Positions 42,578-51,689 of a stretch of 64,000 nt of DNA are shown here, in pieces. Every line of letters starts with the position of its first letter. The stretch's first letter is position 1. The DNA comes from Cytophagales bacterium (GTDB lineage Bacteria > Bacteroidota > Bacteroidia > Cytophagales > Spirosomataceae): positions 1 to 64,000 of the forward strand of contig JAAFKE010000003.1 of assembly GCA_013298215.1 (NCBI GenBank), read 5' to 3'. Position numbers and translations under genes: made by a program. Below the pieces are notes generated by a model. That model had not been told where the DNA came from. It was given only the letters and a program-made list of their open reading frames with translations, and made no database searches.

Positions 42578-43270
42578 ATGGCAAAGAAAGTAGAAACTTC
42601 TAACCTCGAAGTTTTCGAGAACCCCGAAGTATTAGAAGAAAAATTGTCGGAGGCCACCGATTTTTTAACCAAAAATCGCAACGCTGCCCTGGTAATAGCT
42701 GGCATAATTGTGGGCGTTGTGGTTGGTTATTTAACCTACAACTGGTACAAAGGCAGCCAAGACGACGAAGGTCAGAAGGCCATGTTTACGGCCGTTTATG
42801 ATTTTGAGGCCGATTCGCTCGACAAAGCCCTCAAAGGCCGCCCAGGTGGTATGGGTCTGCTGGCCATTGCCGACGAGTTTGGCGCAAGCGCAGCGGGAAA
42901 CTTAGCCCACTACTACGCGGGAGCAGCCCTGTTGAAGCAAGGTAAATTTGACCAGGCCATTGAGCAACTCAAAGACTTTAGTTCGTCCGACCTGTTGGTG
43001 CAGGCACGCGCCAATGCGCTCATCGGAGATGCCTACATGGAAAAAAACGCCGTCGACGAGGCCATCTCATACTACCAAAAAGCCGCCAACTACAAAGAGA
43101 ACAAGTACTTTACGCCCGTTTACCTCATGAAACTGGCAGTGGCGCAGGAAAAAGCCAAGCAAAACGACAAGGCCATCGATACCTACGCCATCATCTTGAA
43201 CGACTACCCGCAGGCATCCGAAGTGGCCAACGCCAAAAAATACAAATCGCTTTTAGAGGCCGCTGAGTAA
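42578..43270 (+). CDS. Membrane-anchored tetratricopeptide-repeat protein (YfgM-like)
   Basis: 230 aa. Seen: a cytoplasmic N-terminus of about 35 residues, one membrane helix at about 36-55 (AALVIAGIIVGVVVGYLTY), then TPR helices (AGNLAHYYAGAALLKQGKFD, ANALIGDAYMEKNAVDEAIS, YLMKLAVAQEKAKQNDKAID, NDYPQASEVANAKKY). The layout is that of YfgM/TPR_21 proteins, which interact with the Sec translocon and periplasmic chaperones in E. coli. That role is by analogy. It has its own promoter and terminator. Confidence 0.87.
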   Translation: MAKKVETSNLEVFENPEVLEEKLSEATDFLTKNRNAALVIAGIIVGVVVGYLTYNWYKGSQDDEGQKAMFTAVYDFEADSLDKALKGRPGGMGLLAIADEFGASAAGNLAHYYAGAALLKQGKFDQAIEQLKDFSSSDLLVQARANALIGDAYMEKNAVDEAISYYQKAANYKENKYFTPVYLMKLAVAQEKAKQNDKAIDTYAIILNDYPQASEVANAKKYKSLLEAAE

Positions 43271-43330
43271 TAATGTTGAATGAGTGAATTATTGGTTAGT
43301 TACATCTACCAACTGTTGCTTGATTGAAAA

Positions 43331-43370
43331 TAAAAAGGGGGGGAAGCCAATTGCGGTTTCTCCCCTTTTT
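43331..43370 (+). terminator. Imperfect hairpin terminator after the TPR gene
   Basis: AAAAAGGGG at 43332-43340 pairs with CCCCTTTTT at 43362-43370, with an imperfect inner stem, and ends in T residues. It lies 60 bases after the TPR stop and before the next gene's chosen start. Confidence 0.65.
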
Positions 43371-43434
43371 GTATATTTATCCACCTAAACCTATATTTCA
43401 AGACCTCAGAACGTTGGAACGCGCACCATGGCCG

Positions 43435-44274
43435 ATGAAATGGCCGCCCAAAAGTCTGCTGGTGGCGCTGGTCTGCTCTTGCGCACTCAGCCCCCTTCGC
43501 GCCGCCGATGCCCCAGGACCCGCTGGCGCGCGTGCGTGGGGCATGGCAAATACCAGCGTGACCGTGGCCGACCGCTTTGCGGTTTTTAACAACCAAGCCG
43601 CCCTGGCGGGACTTACCCAAACGAGCGTTTTTACGACTTTCGACACCTACTACGGACTCGAAGGACTGAACGCGTTTAGCATCGGCGCGGTGAAAAATAT
43701 GCGCAAAAACTGGACAATGGGCGCGTCGGTCACTCGGCTCGGCGACAAGCTATACAGCCAAACGACCCTCGGCGTGGCCTCCGCCCACACGGTTGGCAAA
43801 ATAAGTTTGGGGGCAAAACTGAGTTACTTCCAAGTCAATTTTGGTACGCTCAATATTTCCAGAAAAACCTTGGTGGCAGAACTCGGGGCCACCGCCCAGA
43901 TTACCAACACGCTCACCTTTGGAATGCACCTTTATAACCTAAACCAAGCCCAACTATTTGGCTATCAGCGCGAAAGGCTGCCAACTGTTATGAAAGCGGG
44001 AGTGAGCTACCGGCCAATTACTAAACTTTTGCTGGCCGCCGAGGTAGAAAAAGACGTAGATTTTCCGACCCGTTTCAAGGCGGGTATTGAGTACGAGATT
44101 GCCCCGAATGTGTTTGTGAGAACGGGACTTAATACCCAACCCAACACAAACCACGTTGGGTTCGGATTGGTGGCGGGTAGCCTTACCTTCGACTACGCCC
44201 TGCACACGCACCCACAGTTGGGGTGGTCGCACCACGTGGGGTTGAGTTATGACCTAAGCAAAAAAACAAAATGA
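43435..44274 (+). CDS. PorV/PorQ-like outer-membrane barrel protein
   Basis: 279 aa from the ATG at 43435; a longer frame passes through the terminator. Seen: a signal peptide (KWPPKSLLVALVCSCALSPL), then GARAWGMANTSVTVADRFAV and FNNQAALAGL, the typical opening of PorV/PorQ/UPF0164 barrels, followed by amphipathic strands such as WTMGASVTRLGDKLYSQTTL and FGMHLYNLNQAQLFGYQRER. PorV and PorQ take part in type IX secretion. Here the gene overlaps the next one (ATGA), which points to a shared complex with the helix-hairpin-helix barrel protein. Confidence 0.75.
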   Translation: MKWPPKSLLVALVCSCALSPLRAADAPGPAGARAWGMANTSVTVADRFAVFNNQAALAGLTQTSVFTTFDTYYGLEGLNAFSIGAVKNMRKNWTMGASVTRLGDKLYSQTTLGVASAHTVGKISLGAKLSYFQVNFGTLNISRKTLVAELGATAQITNTLTFGMHLYNLNQAQLFGYQRERLPTVMKAGVSYRPITKLLLAAEVEKDVDFPTRFKAGIEYEIAPNVFVRTGLNTQPNTNHVGFGLVAGSLTFDYALHTHPQLGWSHHVGLSYDLSKKTK

Positions 44275-46346
44275 GAAACTGGCCGTATGCACTGCTCATT
44301 TGCGGCTGTTTGTGGGCCAATGTTGCCCGCGCCCAAACCCCACGCCGTCCCGAAATTGACCTCAATCAGTTTATTCAAAATTTGTTTCCCGTTCAAAACG
44401 AAGACTTAAACTACGCTGATTTATACGAGTCGCTGTTTCAGCTGTATGCCAATCCGATTGACCTCAACACCGCCACCCGCAACGACCTGGCGGGCACTTA
44501 CCTGTTGTCCGAGACGCAATTAAACAGTTTTTTTGAGTACCGCAAAACCAACGGCAACTTCATTTCGGTATACGAATTGCAGGCCGTTCCCGATTTTAGT
44601 TTGGAGGTTATCTATCGGCTTCTGCCGTTTGTAGTACTCAACACCGACCGCAAAAGCCTGACCGAGGGGTTAGACAACCCGAGCCAAAACTACTTGATAC
44701 TACGCTACGAGCAAACGTTGGAGCAACAAAAGGGTTTTACGGCCCCCGATGTGGTGGGGGGCAGGAGTACGAGCCGTTTTTTGGGCAGCCCAGCGCAATT
44801 GTACGCGCGGTATCGCTACAGCCGCTCCCGAGATTTTAGCTTTGGCTTCACGCTCGAAAAAGACCCTGGCGAGCAGACCATCTGGCGACCTGCCACGCAC
44901 CAATACGGGCCCGATTTTATTTCGTTTCACGGCCAAGTTCAAAACCGAGGTGCGCTCAAAAACCTAATCGTCGGCGACTACCAACTTCAAATTGGGCAGG
45001 GATTGGTGTACGCGGCGGGGTTTTCGTTGGGCAAGGGTGCCGAGCCAGTAGCCACAGCACGCCGCCCAACGCTGGGCGCGCGCCCGTTTACGTCGCTGCT
45101 GGAGGGAGGTTTTTTTCGGGGAGCCACGGCCACTTATTCGCTTGGCAGGTACTTGGAGATAACGGGTTTGTATTCCAGAACGCGCCGCGATGCCAGCACC
45201 GGCGACGACCCCAACACCGAAACACCCGAAGATTTTATCAGTTCTATTCTGTCGGCTGGGTTGCACCGAACACCCACCGAAATAGCCAACCGAGCAAAGA
45301 TAGTTGAGCAAAACGCGGGGGCGCACTTGCAGTTCAAAAAACAAAATTTGCAGGTAGGGATAACGGCACTATATACCCATTTCGATGGTTTTTTGCGGAA
45401 ACGCCCGTTGCCCTACAACCGTTTCGAGTTTACGGGCAGCCAAAACTTGGTACTTGGCCTGCACGCCAATTGGCTGTGGCAAAATTTTAATTTTTTTGGC
45501 GAGGCAGCCCGCTCGCGCAGTGGAGGTTTGGGGGCGGTGGGCGGCTTTGTGGCAAGTTTGAGCAAAAATATTGACATGGCCGTGGTCATGCGCCACTACG
45601 ACCCCAACTTTCAAAGTTTTTATGCCAATGCCTTCGGCGAAAACACCCGTACCACCAACGAATCGGGCGTGTATTGGGGCATAAAATACAGCCCCACGCG
45701 GCGGTGGACTTTCGGGGCTTTTTACGACAGCTTTGCGTTTCCGTGGCTCAAATATCTGGTCGATGCCCCATCGCGCGGACACGATTATTTGCTCAGTGCC
45801 ACCTGCAACCCCAGCCGAACCATTGCTATTTATGGGTTTTATCACCGAGAACACAAAAGTAAAAACCAGCCCGACAACACGACCAACATAAATTTTTTGG
45901 TCAATACCGTTCGCCAAACAACGGTCTTAAACCTGCAATACGCGCTGTCGCGGCGGTTTTCGTTGCACAGCCGGGTGCAGTGGGGTAGTTTTACGGTTGG
46001 CAACCAAAAACCATCCGAAGGCTTCGTCATACTGCAAGATGCCAACTTTGACTGGGGGCGGCTGTCGGTCAGCGGGCGGTTTGCGCTCTTCGATACCGAC
46101 GGGTTCGATGGCCGCCAGTACGTGTACGAGAAAGACGTGCTGTATGCCTTTTCGATTCCAGCATTTGCCAACCGAGGCGCAAGAAACTACGTGATGGCCC
46201 AGTACAGTTTCTCGAAACACTTAGACCTGTGGTTGCGCTGGGCGCGCACGTCGTACCGAAACCTGCAAACCGTTGGTTCGGGACTAAACGCCATCGACGG
46301 CCCCACCCGAAGCGAGCTGAAAGCGCAAATTCGCTGGCGGTTCTAA
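44271..46346 (+). CDS. Helix-hairpin-helix domain protein with a large outer-membrane-type barrel
   Basis: 691 aa. Seen: a signal peptide (MRNWPYALLICGCLWANVAR, cut before QTPRRP); a ComEA-like helix-hairpin-helix segment at about 62-120 (NPIDLNTATRNDLAGTYLLS, GNFISVYELQAVPDFSLEVI); then about 550 residues of amphipathic strands with frequent Tyr/Arg (LYARYRYSRSRDFSFGFTLE, LVYAAGFSLGKGAEPVATAR, LDLWLRWARTSYRNLQ) ending in IRWRF, a classic barrel C-terminus. A DNA-binding type of motif on an exported barrel is unusual. DNA uptake or binding is possible but unproven; the HhH may instead bind protein. Confidence 0.78.
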   Translation: MRNWPYALLICGCLWANVARAQTPRRPEIDLNQFIQNLFPVQNEDLNYADLYESLFQLYANPIDLNTATRNDLAGTYLLSETQLNSFFEYRKTNGNFISVYELQAVPDFSLEVIYRLLPFVVLNTDRKSLTEGLDNPSQNYLILRYEQTLEQQKGFTAPDVVGGRSTSRFLGSPAQLYARYRYSRSRDFSFGFTLEKDPGEQTIWRPATHQYGPDFISFHGQVQNRGALKNLIVGDYQLQIGQGLVYAAGFSLGKGAEPVATARRPTLGARPFTSLLEGGFFRGATATYSLGRYLEITGLYSRTRRDASTGDDPNTETPEDFISSILSAGLHRTPTEIANRAKIVEQNAGAHLQFKKQNLQVGITALYTHFDGFLRKRPLPYNRFEFTGSQNLVLGLHANWLWQNFNFFGEAARSRSGGLGAVGGFVASLSKNIDMAVVMRHYDPNFQSFYANAFGENTRTTNESGVYWGIKYSPTRRWTFGAFYDSFAFPWLKYLVDAPSRGHDYLLSATCNPSRTIAIYGFYHREHKSKNQPDNTTNINFLVNTVRQTTVLNLQYALSRRFSLHSRVQWGSFTVGNQKPSEGFVILQDANFDWGRLSVSGRFALFDTDGFDGRQYVYEKDVLYAFSIPAFANRGARNYVMAQYSFSKHLDLWLRWARTSYRNLQTVGSGLNAIDGPTRSELKAQIRWRF

Positions 46347-46387
46347 GATATTTTTGGGGATGTAGTAGGTCAAACCCGCGCGGTGGT

Positions 46388-46395
46388 TACTTTTG
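46388..46395 (+). promoter_or_regulatory. Promoter of the SDR gene, -7 box TACTTTTG
   Basis: A perfect TAnnTTTG, 23 bases before the ATG at 46419. No clear -33 element at standard spacing. It probably drives the SDR, heptose-kinase and dnaG run. Confidence 0.55.
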
Positions 46396-46418
46396 TAGTT
46401 CAATAAAATAACGAAAAT

Positions 46419-47195
46419 ATGCCTTACGCGCTCGTAACAGGTGCCAGCAAAGGAATCGGGAGGGCCATTGCCGACGAATTGGCCGCCCGTGGTTTTGATC
46501 TACTGCTGGTGGCACGCTCGGAAGAGCTACTCCAAAAAACCCAAGCCGAACTAACCAACAAGTACTCGGTGGGGGTGCATTATTTGGCCACCGACCTGTC
46601 GGCAGCCAACGCGGCGGCGGTGCTTTTGGATTGGTGCGAGCAAAAAAAGATTGAGGTATCGGCACTGGTCAACAACGCGGGCTACGGCCTAAGCGGGCCC
46701 TTTGAAGGCCACTCCCCCGCCCTCACCACCAACATGATGCAGCTAAACATGACCACTTTGATAACGCTGTGCCACGCTTTTTTGCCCATGCTCAAACGCC
46801 AACCCAAAGCCTACATCTTAAATATTTCGAGCACCACCGCCTACCAAGCCCTGCCGCTCATGAGCGTCTATGCGGCCAGCAAGGTGTTCGTCCTCCATTT
46901 TTCGCGCGGGTTGCACCACGAACTCCGAAACACGTCGGTGTCGGTAACGTGCGTCAGTCCAGGATCGACCGATACCGACTTTCCGAACCGCGCCCAAGTA
47001 AGTGAGAAAGCCCTAAAAGCGGCCCAAAAAATAAATATGACCCCGCAAGCCGTGGCCAAAATAGCGGTAGAGGCTATGTTGGCTGGCAAAAACGAGGTCA
47101 TTGCGGGTGCCATCAACAAAATCGGGGCGTTTTTTGCCTGGTTATTGCCTAAATCTATCGTCGAAAAAACCGCTGCCGCCATCTATGAAGCCTAA
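46419..47195 (+). CDS. Short-chain dehydrogenase/reductase
   Basis: 258 aa. Seen: the cofactor motif VTGASKGIGRAIADEL, ATDLS, NNAGYGLSGPF, the catalytic Ser region LNISSTTAYQALPLMS followed by YAASK, and VSPGSTDTDF. The Arg pair after the glycine motif (LVARSEELL) favours NADP(H). The substrate is unknown; it resembles the DltE/YqjQ-like group. Its last 11 bases overlap the kinase gene, so the two are translationally coupled. Confidence 0.9.
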   Translation: MPYALVTGASKGIGRAIADELAARGFDLLLVARSEELLQKTQAELTNKYSVGVHYLATDLSAANAAAVLLDWCEQKKIEVSALVNNAGYGLSGPFEGHSPALTTNMMQLNMTTLITLCHAFLPMLKRQPKAYILNISSTTAYQALPLMSVYAASKVFVLHFSRGLHHELRNTSVSVTCVSPGSTDTDFPNRAQVSEKALKAAQKINMTPQAVAKIAVEAMLAGKNEVIAGAINKIGAFFAWLLPKSIVEKTAAAIYEA

Positions 47196-48177
47196 CGAAC
47201 CACTTAGGCAGCTTTTCGATCATTTTACCAAATTGCGCGTGCTGGTCATCGGCGACCTCATGCTGGATGCCTACACGTGGGGTAAAGTGGAGCGAATTTC
47301 GCCCGAGGCTCCCGTTCCCGTCGTCCGCGTGGTGCGGCGCGAAGCGCGGTTGGGCGGCGCGGGAAACGTGTTGCTCAACCTGCAAGCCTTGGGTGCGCAG
47401 GCGGTGGCTTGCTCAGTAATAGGCTCCGACAACCACGGCGACTCACTCGTGGCGCAGCTGGTGGCACGGGGACTAACAACGGAGGGCATCGTGCAAAGTA
47501 AAAACCGAATTACGACCGTCAAAGAGCGCATCATTGCGGGTGCGCAACAGGTGGTGCGTTTAGACACCGAAACCGACCAGTACATCGACAATACCGAACA
47601 GGCAACGCTACTGGAACGCATCCAAAAGCTGATTGCGACCTGCGACGTGGTGATTTTTGAAGACTACGACAAAGGCGTTTTGAGCCTCCCACTCATTGAG
47701 GCCACCGTTGCCCTGGCGCGGCAGCACGGAGTGCCAACGGTTGTGGACCCGAAAAAACGAAATTTTTCACACTACCAGTTCGTTACTTTGTTCAAGCCCA
47801 ACTTGAAAGAACTTAGCGAAGGGTTGAAGGTGGATTTTGACCCAAAAAACCAAACGGAGATCGAGGCGGTTGTGGTGCAGTTGAAAAAAACATTGAACAC
47901 CGAGGGCGTTTTACTGACGCTTTCGGAGCGGGGCGTGTACGTTGATTTTGAGAATGAGAAGCACCATTTGCCCGCGCATTTTCGGGCCATCACCGACGTG
48001 TCGGGGGCGGGTGACACCGTCATTAGCATTGCCGCCTGCTGCGTTGCGTTGCGCCAAAGCCCCGCTCGCATTGCGGCGTTGGCCAATTTGGGCGGTGGCT
48101 TGGTGTGCGAGTCGGTGGGCGTGGTGCCCGTCGATAAAGCCAAACTTTTAGCCGAAGCTATTCATTTTGGGATTTAA
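47185..48177 (+). CDS. hldE: D-glycero-beta-D-manno-heptose-7-phosphate kinase (RfaE1-like, PfkB family)
   Basis: 330 aa from the ATG at 47185. It phosphorylates heptose 7-phosphate on the way to ADP-heptose for lipopolysaccharide core or other glycans. Seen: VLVIGDLMLDAYTWGKVERI, SPEAPVPVVRVVRREARLGG, AGNVLLNLQALGAQAVACSV, DPKKRNFSHYQ, LFKPNLKELSEG and the PfkB catalytic DVSGAGDTVISI. It contains only the kinase half, not the adenylyltransferase half of E. coli HldE. Its symbol is therefore approximate (hldA/rfaE1 would also fit). Confidence 0.88.
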   Translation: MKPNEPLRQLFDHFTKLRVLVIGDLMLDAYTWGKVERISPEAPVPVVRVVRREARLGGAGNVLLNLQALGAQAVACSVIGSDNHGDSLVAQLVARGLTTEGIVQSKNRITTVKERIIAGAQQVVRLDTETDQYIDNTEQATLLERIQKLIATCDVVIFEDYDKGVLSLPLIEATVALARQHGVPTVVDPKKRNFSHYQFVTLFKPNLKELSEGLKVDFDPKNQTEIEAVVVQLKKTLNTEGVLLTLSERGVYVDFENEKHHLPAHFRAITDVSGAGDTVISIAACCVALRQSPARIAALANLGGGLVCESVGVVPVDKAKLLAEAIHFGI

Positions 48178-48202
48178 ACACGAAACATAAAACCGAACGA
48201 CC

Positions 48203-50203
48203 TTGCGCATAAAAGACGAAACCGTGGATCGAATTCGCCAGGCTGCCGACATTGTGGAGGTGGTGGGCGATTTTGTGTCTTTGAAAAAACGGGGGTCAAA
48301 TTGGACAGCGTGCTGCCCGTTTCACAACGAAAAATCACCGTCGTTCAACGTCAATCCAGTTCGGCAAATTTACAAGTGTTTTGGGTGCGGCAAAGCGGGC
48401 GATGCCGTGAAGTTTGTCATGGAGGTAGACGGCATCAGCTACCCCGAAGCGTTGAGGTACTTGGCGCAAAAGTACAGCATCGAAATTGAGGAAAAACAGC
48501 AAACGCCCGAAGAGCAGACCCGCCAAAACGAGCGCGACAGCCTCTACATTGTGCTTGATTATGCCGCCAAATTTTACAAAAATCAGCTTTTTAATACCGA
48601 AGAAGGCCAAAGCATTGGCCTGAGTTACTTCAAAGAACGCGGTTTCAACCACCAAACAATTGAGTCTTTTGGCCTCGGCTACAGCCCCGAAGCCTGGGAT
48701 ACCCTCGCCAAGCAAGCCGTCAAAGACAGTTATAACCCCGAAATTCTCGAAAAAGCGGGGTTGGTCGTTCGGAAAGACGACGGCCGCAGTTTCGACCGGT
48801 TTCGCAACCGCGTCATCTTCCCGATCCACAACGTAGCGGGCAAGGTGATTGCGTTTGGGGCGCGAATTTTGACCAAAGACAAAAATCAGCCCAAATACCT
48901 CAACTCGCCAGAGAGCGATGTGTACCACAAAAGTCAGATTTTGTACGGTATTTACCAGGCCAAAACCGCCATCAGAAACGAAGACAACGCGCTTTTGGTC
49001 GAGGGCTACACCGACGTAGTTTCGCTCTTTCAGGCGGGTATTCAAAACGTGGTTGCCTCCTCTGGAACATCGCTCACGATTGAGCAGATCAGGCTTATTG
49101 CGCGTTTTACGACCAACATTACTATTTTGTACGACGGCGACGCGGCGGGCATCAAAGCCGCCCTGCGGGGTTTAGACATGGTGCTGCAAGAGGGCCTAAA
49201 CGTGAGCATCGTTACGTTTCCCGACGGCGAAGACCCCGACAGCTACGTGCAACGCGCTGGAACGGAGGGGTTTAAGCAACACATCAAAAACAACACCAAA
49301 GATTTTATTACCTTCAAAACCAATGTTATGTTGGCCGACGCGGGCGATAATCCCTTCAAAAGGGCGCAGGTCATCACCGACATTGTCGAGAGCATCAGCC
49401 AGATTCCAGATGCCATCAAGCGGCAGGTATTTTTTAGACAGACGGCCTCGCGGTTGGGCGTAGATGAGCAAACGCTACTATCGGAGAGCAATAAAATTAT
49501 CCGCAAAAACGCCGACCAAAAACACAAAGAAGCCGAACGCGCCAACCTCCAAAGCAACCGAACGCAGCCCAGCCCAACCGACCCCGAAATAGAGGCTTTT
49601 GGCGGGTCTTTTTCGGAAGAAAACTACGGTGGCAACGACCCAGCCGTGGCGTTTGAAGCGCCAGATGTTCCGCAGGTGCAGCGCACGCGGGGGTCGTATC
49701 AGGAGGAGGAATGCGTGCGGCTGTTAGTCAATTATGGCACCCACGAACTCGAAACGGGTATTTCGTTGTGCCACTACGTATTGAGCGAACTGGGTACTCT
49801 TTCGTTTCAAACGCCCGTTTACCAGCATATTTTAACCATGTTTAGGGAGGCGTTCAACAAAGGCGAAGTGCTGCCCACAAACCATTTTTTAGGCCACTAC
49901 GACCCAGATGTTCAGCGGGTGGCCATCGACTTGGTGGTGCAACGCTACGAGATTAGTCCCAATTGGACGCTAAAACACGAGATAATCGTGAAAACCGAAA
50001 CCGATGTGTTGGCAGATATGGCCTACGGAAACGTTCTGCGAATCAAAAAGAATATTGCCGAGCAACGCCTCAAAGACCTCAACGCGCTGCTCAAACAAAA
50101 CCCCGACCCCGCGCAAGAAATGGAGCTACTGGTGCAGTTTATGCACTTCAAAAAAATGGACGTTGAGATCGCAAACCTGCTGGGCACGGTTGTGACGAGT
50201 TAG
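48203..50203 (+). CDS. dnaG: DNA primase
   Basis: 666 aa from a TTG start at 48203 (MRIKDETVDRIRQAADIVEV). It makes RNA primers at the replication fork. Seen: the CHC2-type zinc domain ACCPFHNEKSPSF with CFGCGK (Cys 37/38, His 41, Cys 59, Cys 62), the Toprim core with LLVEGYTDVVSLFQAG, SSGTSLT and ILYDGDAAGIKAALRGLDM, and a C-terminal helicase-interaction region (KHEIIVKTETDVLADMAY). It is 25 bases after the kinase gene. The codon use is like the core genes, unlike the AT-rich patch that follows. Confidence 0.97.
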   Translation: MRIKDETVDRIRQAADIVEVVGDFVSLKKRGSNWTACCPFHNEKSPSFNVNPVRQIYKCFGCGKAGDAVKFVMEVDGISYPEALRYLAQKYSIEIEEKQQTPEEQTRQNERDSLYIVLDYAAKFYKNQLFNTEEGQSIGLSYFKERGFNHQTIESFGLGYSPEAWDTLAKQAVKDSYNPEILEKAGLVVRKDDGRSFDRFRNRVIFPIHNVAGKVIAFGARILTKDKNQPKYLNSPESDVYHKSQILYGIYQAKTAIRNEDNALLVEGYTDVVSLFQAGIQNVVASSGTSLTIEQIRLIARFTTNITILYDGDAAGIKAALRGLDMVLQEGLNVSIVTFPDGEDPDSYVQRAGTEGFKQHIKNNTKDFITFKTNVMLADAGDNPFKRAQVITDIVESISQIPDAIKRQVFFRQTASRLGVDEQTLLSESNKIIRKNADQKHKEAERANLQSNRTQPSPTDPEIEAFGGSFSEENYGGNDPAVAFEAPDVPQVQRTRGSYQEEECVRLLVNYGTHELETGISLCHYVLSELGTLSFQTPVYQHILTMFREAFNKGEVLPTNHFLGHYDPDVQRVAIDLVVQRYEISPNWTLKHEIIVKTETDVLADMAYGNVLRIKKNIAEQRLKDLNALLKQNPDPAQEMELLVQFMHFKKMDVEIANLLGTVVTS

Positions 50204-50338
50204 AGAAAGCGCTTGGAATACTGCTGGTTATTGACACGTACTGCCGATGCTGGAGAATTGGAACTCGATATGTTCATTCGCTTCCGTCAGTCCCTCCATT
50301 GGCAGTACCACATCGTATGCAGTCTCTTTGCTGTAGCA

Positions 50339-50824
50339 TTATTTTCTTTTTGCCATGAAATCACAAACTTGCACGTATTTATTTGTTGTATAAATTTCTT
50401 GAATTGTAAAGGCTAAAACATCCCCTTTTATAAGGGCAAAACCGCTGACCTCATTAAACCCAGGTATATAATTAGGGTTTGTTGAACCAACAATTTGCTT
50501 GGGAATTTTTAAACTGTCACCTTTAACTTGTCCATACCAAAAACTATCTCGGCTGTTAACAAAATGAATTTCAATACCATCAGATACATTTTTAGGTGAT
50601 CTTTTTATTGTAAAACTACTACCAACATCAAGCAGTGTAGCTGAGTTTGGGCATGATGGTGGAAACACAAATGTTCGAAGTTCGCACTTGTAATCCCCTA
50701 AAATAGTATCTACTATTGATACTGTTTCTTTTTTACAAGAAAGCATGATTAACAATCCTATCAGGGGAACAATGGTATAAAGTTTCCAAAACCTTACGCC
50801 AAAAGATGATGTTACCCTTTTCAT
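50339..50824 (-). CDS. Small lipoprotein, paralogue 1 (downstream gene of a duplicated pair)
   Basis: 161 aa. Seen: a lipoprotein signal (LIGLLIMLSCKKE, Cys 30), then a beta-rich body with TILGDYKCELRTFVFPPSCP, FTIKRSPKNVSDGIEIHFVN, FWYGQVKGDSLKIPKQIVGS and a final VCDFMAKRK. It resembles small lipocalin-like Bacteroidota lipoproteins. It is clearly related to 51690-52154 (shared MKRV start, SCKKE, NSATLLD/NRATLLD, IEVHFV, WYGQV). Its ATG overlaps the stop of the secreted-protein gene upstream (ATGA). Function unknown. Confidence 0.8.
   Translation of the reverse strand: MKRVTSSFGVRFWKLYTIVPLIGLLIMLSCKKETVSIVDTILGDYKCELRTFVFPPSCPNSATLLDVGSSFTIKRSPKNVSDGIEIHFVNSRDSFWYGQVKGDSLKIPKQIVGSTNPNYIPGFNEVSGFALIKGDVLAFTIQEIYTTNKYVQVCDFMAKRK
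50407..50516. repeat. 110-base direct repeat, copy 1 (inside lipoprotein gene 1)
   Basis: Identical in length to 51566-51675 and differing at two positions by eye. Copy 1 codes for the last third of lipoprotein 1; copy 2 lies just after lipoprotein gene 2. Confidence 0.9.
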
Positions 50825-50904
50825 TTCTGTATCAGTAAACGAGTGGTGGAACTATTTTTATCTGAATAAGTGACATCAATATAATAAACCCCTGTTGGTA
50901 AGTT
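50812..50904. repeat. 93-base direct repeat, copy 1 (junction of the secreted-protein and lipoprotein genes)
   Basis: It matches 52142-52234 with about five differences. It covers the last 28 codons of the secreted-protein gene and the first codons of the lipoprotein gene, that is, the coupled junction of the pair. Confidence 0.9.
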
Positions 50905-51261
50905 TCTTTCATCAGATTTTATAATATATGTTTCAGCAAGTTCAACATCTTTGAGAATTTCTCCGTTCTCATTATATTTGGACTTCCCGATATAGTATGA
51001 GCGCATCTCATTTTCCTCAAAATTCCAAGTTCCAGAAAGGGTTTTACCTAACCTTATTTTTGCCTTCCCATTCCCATTTTTCAAGTATTTATCAAGGCTT
51101 TTGTGGTCAAAATCCACTATTTCGTACTCTTTTAACCTTTGGTTAATTTTAGCCAAAGTCGTATCAGACAGTTTAGAATTACTTAATTTACTGAGAAACT
51201 CATTTTGCCCCCAAACTATGAAAGGACAAATCATACACGTGAAAACGATGATCTTTTGCAT
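50821..51261 (-). CDS. Small secreted protein (upstream gene of the duplicated pair)
   Basis: 146 aa. Seen: a signal peptide (MQKIIVFTCMICPFIVWG, before QNEFLS), a charged helical part (LSDTTLAKINQRLKEYEIVD), a beta part (GKTLSGTWNFEENEMRSYYI), and a C-terminal tail ERNLPTGVYYIDVTYSDKNS with RLLIQK, which looks like the end of a T9SS type A sorting domain (GVY..., RLLIQK). It is translationally coupled to the lipoprotein gene downstream. AT-richer than the core genes. I do not recognise the body; secretion by T9SS is inferred from the tail. Confidence 0.72.
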   Translation of the reverse strand: MQKIIVFTCMICPFIVWGQNEFLSKLSNSKLSDTTLAKINQRLKEYEIVDFDHKSLDKYLKNGNGKAKIRLGKTLSGTWNFEENEMRSYYIGKSKYNENGEILKDVELAETYIIKSDERNLPTGVYYIDVTYSDKNSSTTRLLIQK

Positions 51262-51565
51262 GATTTTATGATTTGAAGTGAAAAATTACAGTCTAAACAG
51301 TTTCTATATGATTTTGTTTAAAAAGCTACTTAAATTTTACAAATAACTAAAAAGTTAAATAAGAGTTCGTTTTGGAATTATAACTTATTGATAATGAATA
51401 AATTGCAATTTTTCTATTAATTTCAAACCTCTGACAATCTGATAAATGCAAAATATTTTCTGGTAGCGTATTTCTACTTAATTCTGAGAGCGAAAAAATA
51501 AATATTTGCAAAGAAAATATGTTAAAAATCTGATTATCAGCAGTTTAAAAATCCAAAACAAACTC
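51262..51565. other. AT-rich intergenic stretch without genes
   Basis: About 300 strongly AT-rich bases between the secreted-protein gene and the lipoprotein fragment. Only short, stop-rich frames are present. It should contain the promoter of the 51261-50339 pair, but I see no perfect TAnnTTTG on the minus strand. Confidence 0.5.
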
Positions 51566-51675
51566 TAAAGGCTAAAACATCCCCTCTTATAAGGGCAAAA
51601 CCGCTGACCTCATTAAACCCAGGTATATAATTAGGGTTTGTTGAACCAACAATTTGCTTAGGAATTTTTAAACTG
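51566..51675 (-). pseudogene. Fragment of a lipoprotein gene (copy 2 of the 110-base repeat)
   Basis: On the minus strand it reads LKIPKQIVGSTNPNYIPGFN followed by EVSGFALIRGDVLAF, the C-terminal part of lipoprotein 1, with no start and no proper end. It lies 14 bases after the stop of lipoprotein gene 2. It is best explained as what remained of a second full copy after recombination. Confidence 0.85.
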
Positions 51676-51689
51676 CCTTTTTTGTGAAG

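Noticed and set aside
50213-50416. 67-codon plus-strand frame after dnaG
   Set aside because: It runs into the convergent lipoprotein gene and has no start context or recognisable content; it may be chance in AT-rich DNA.
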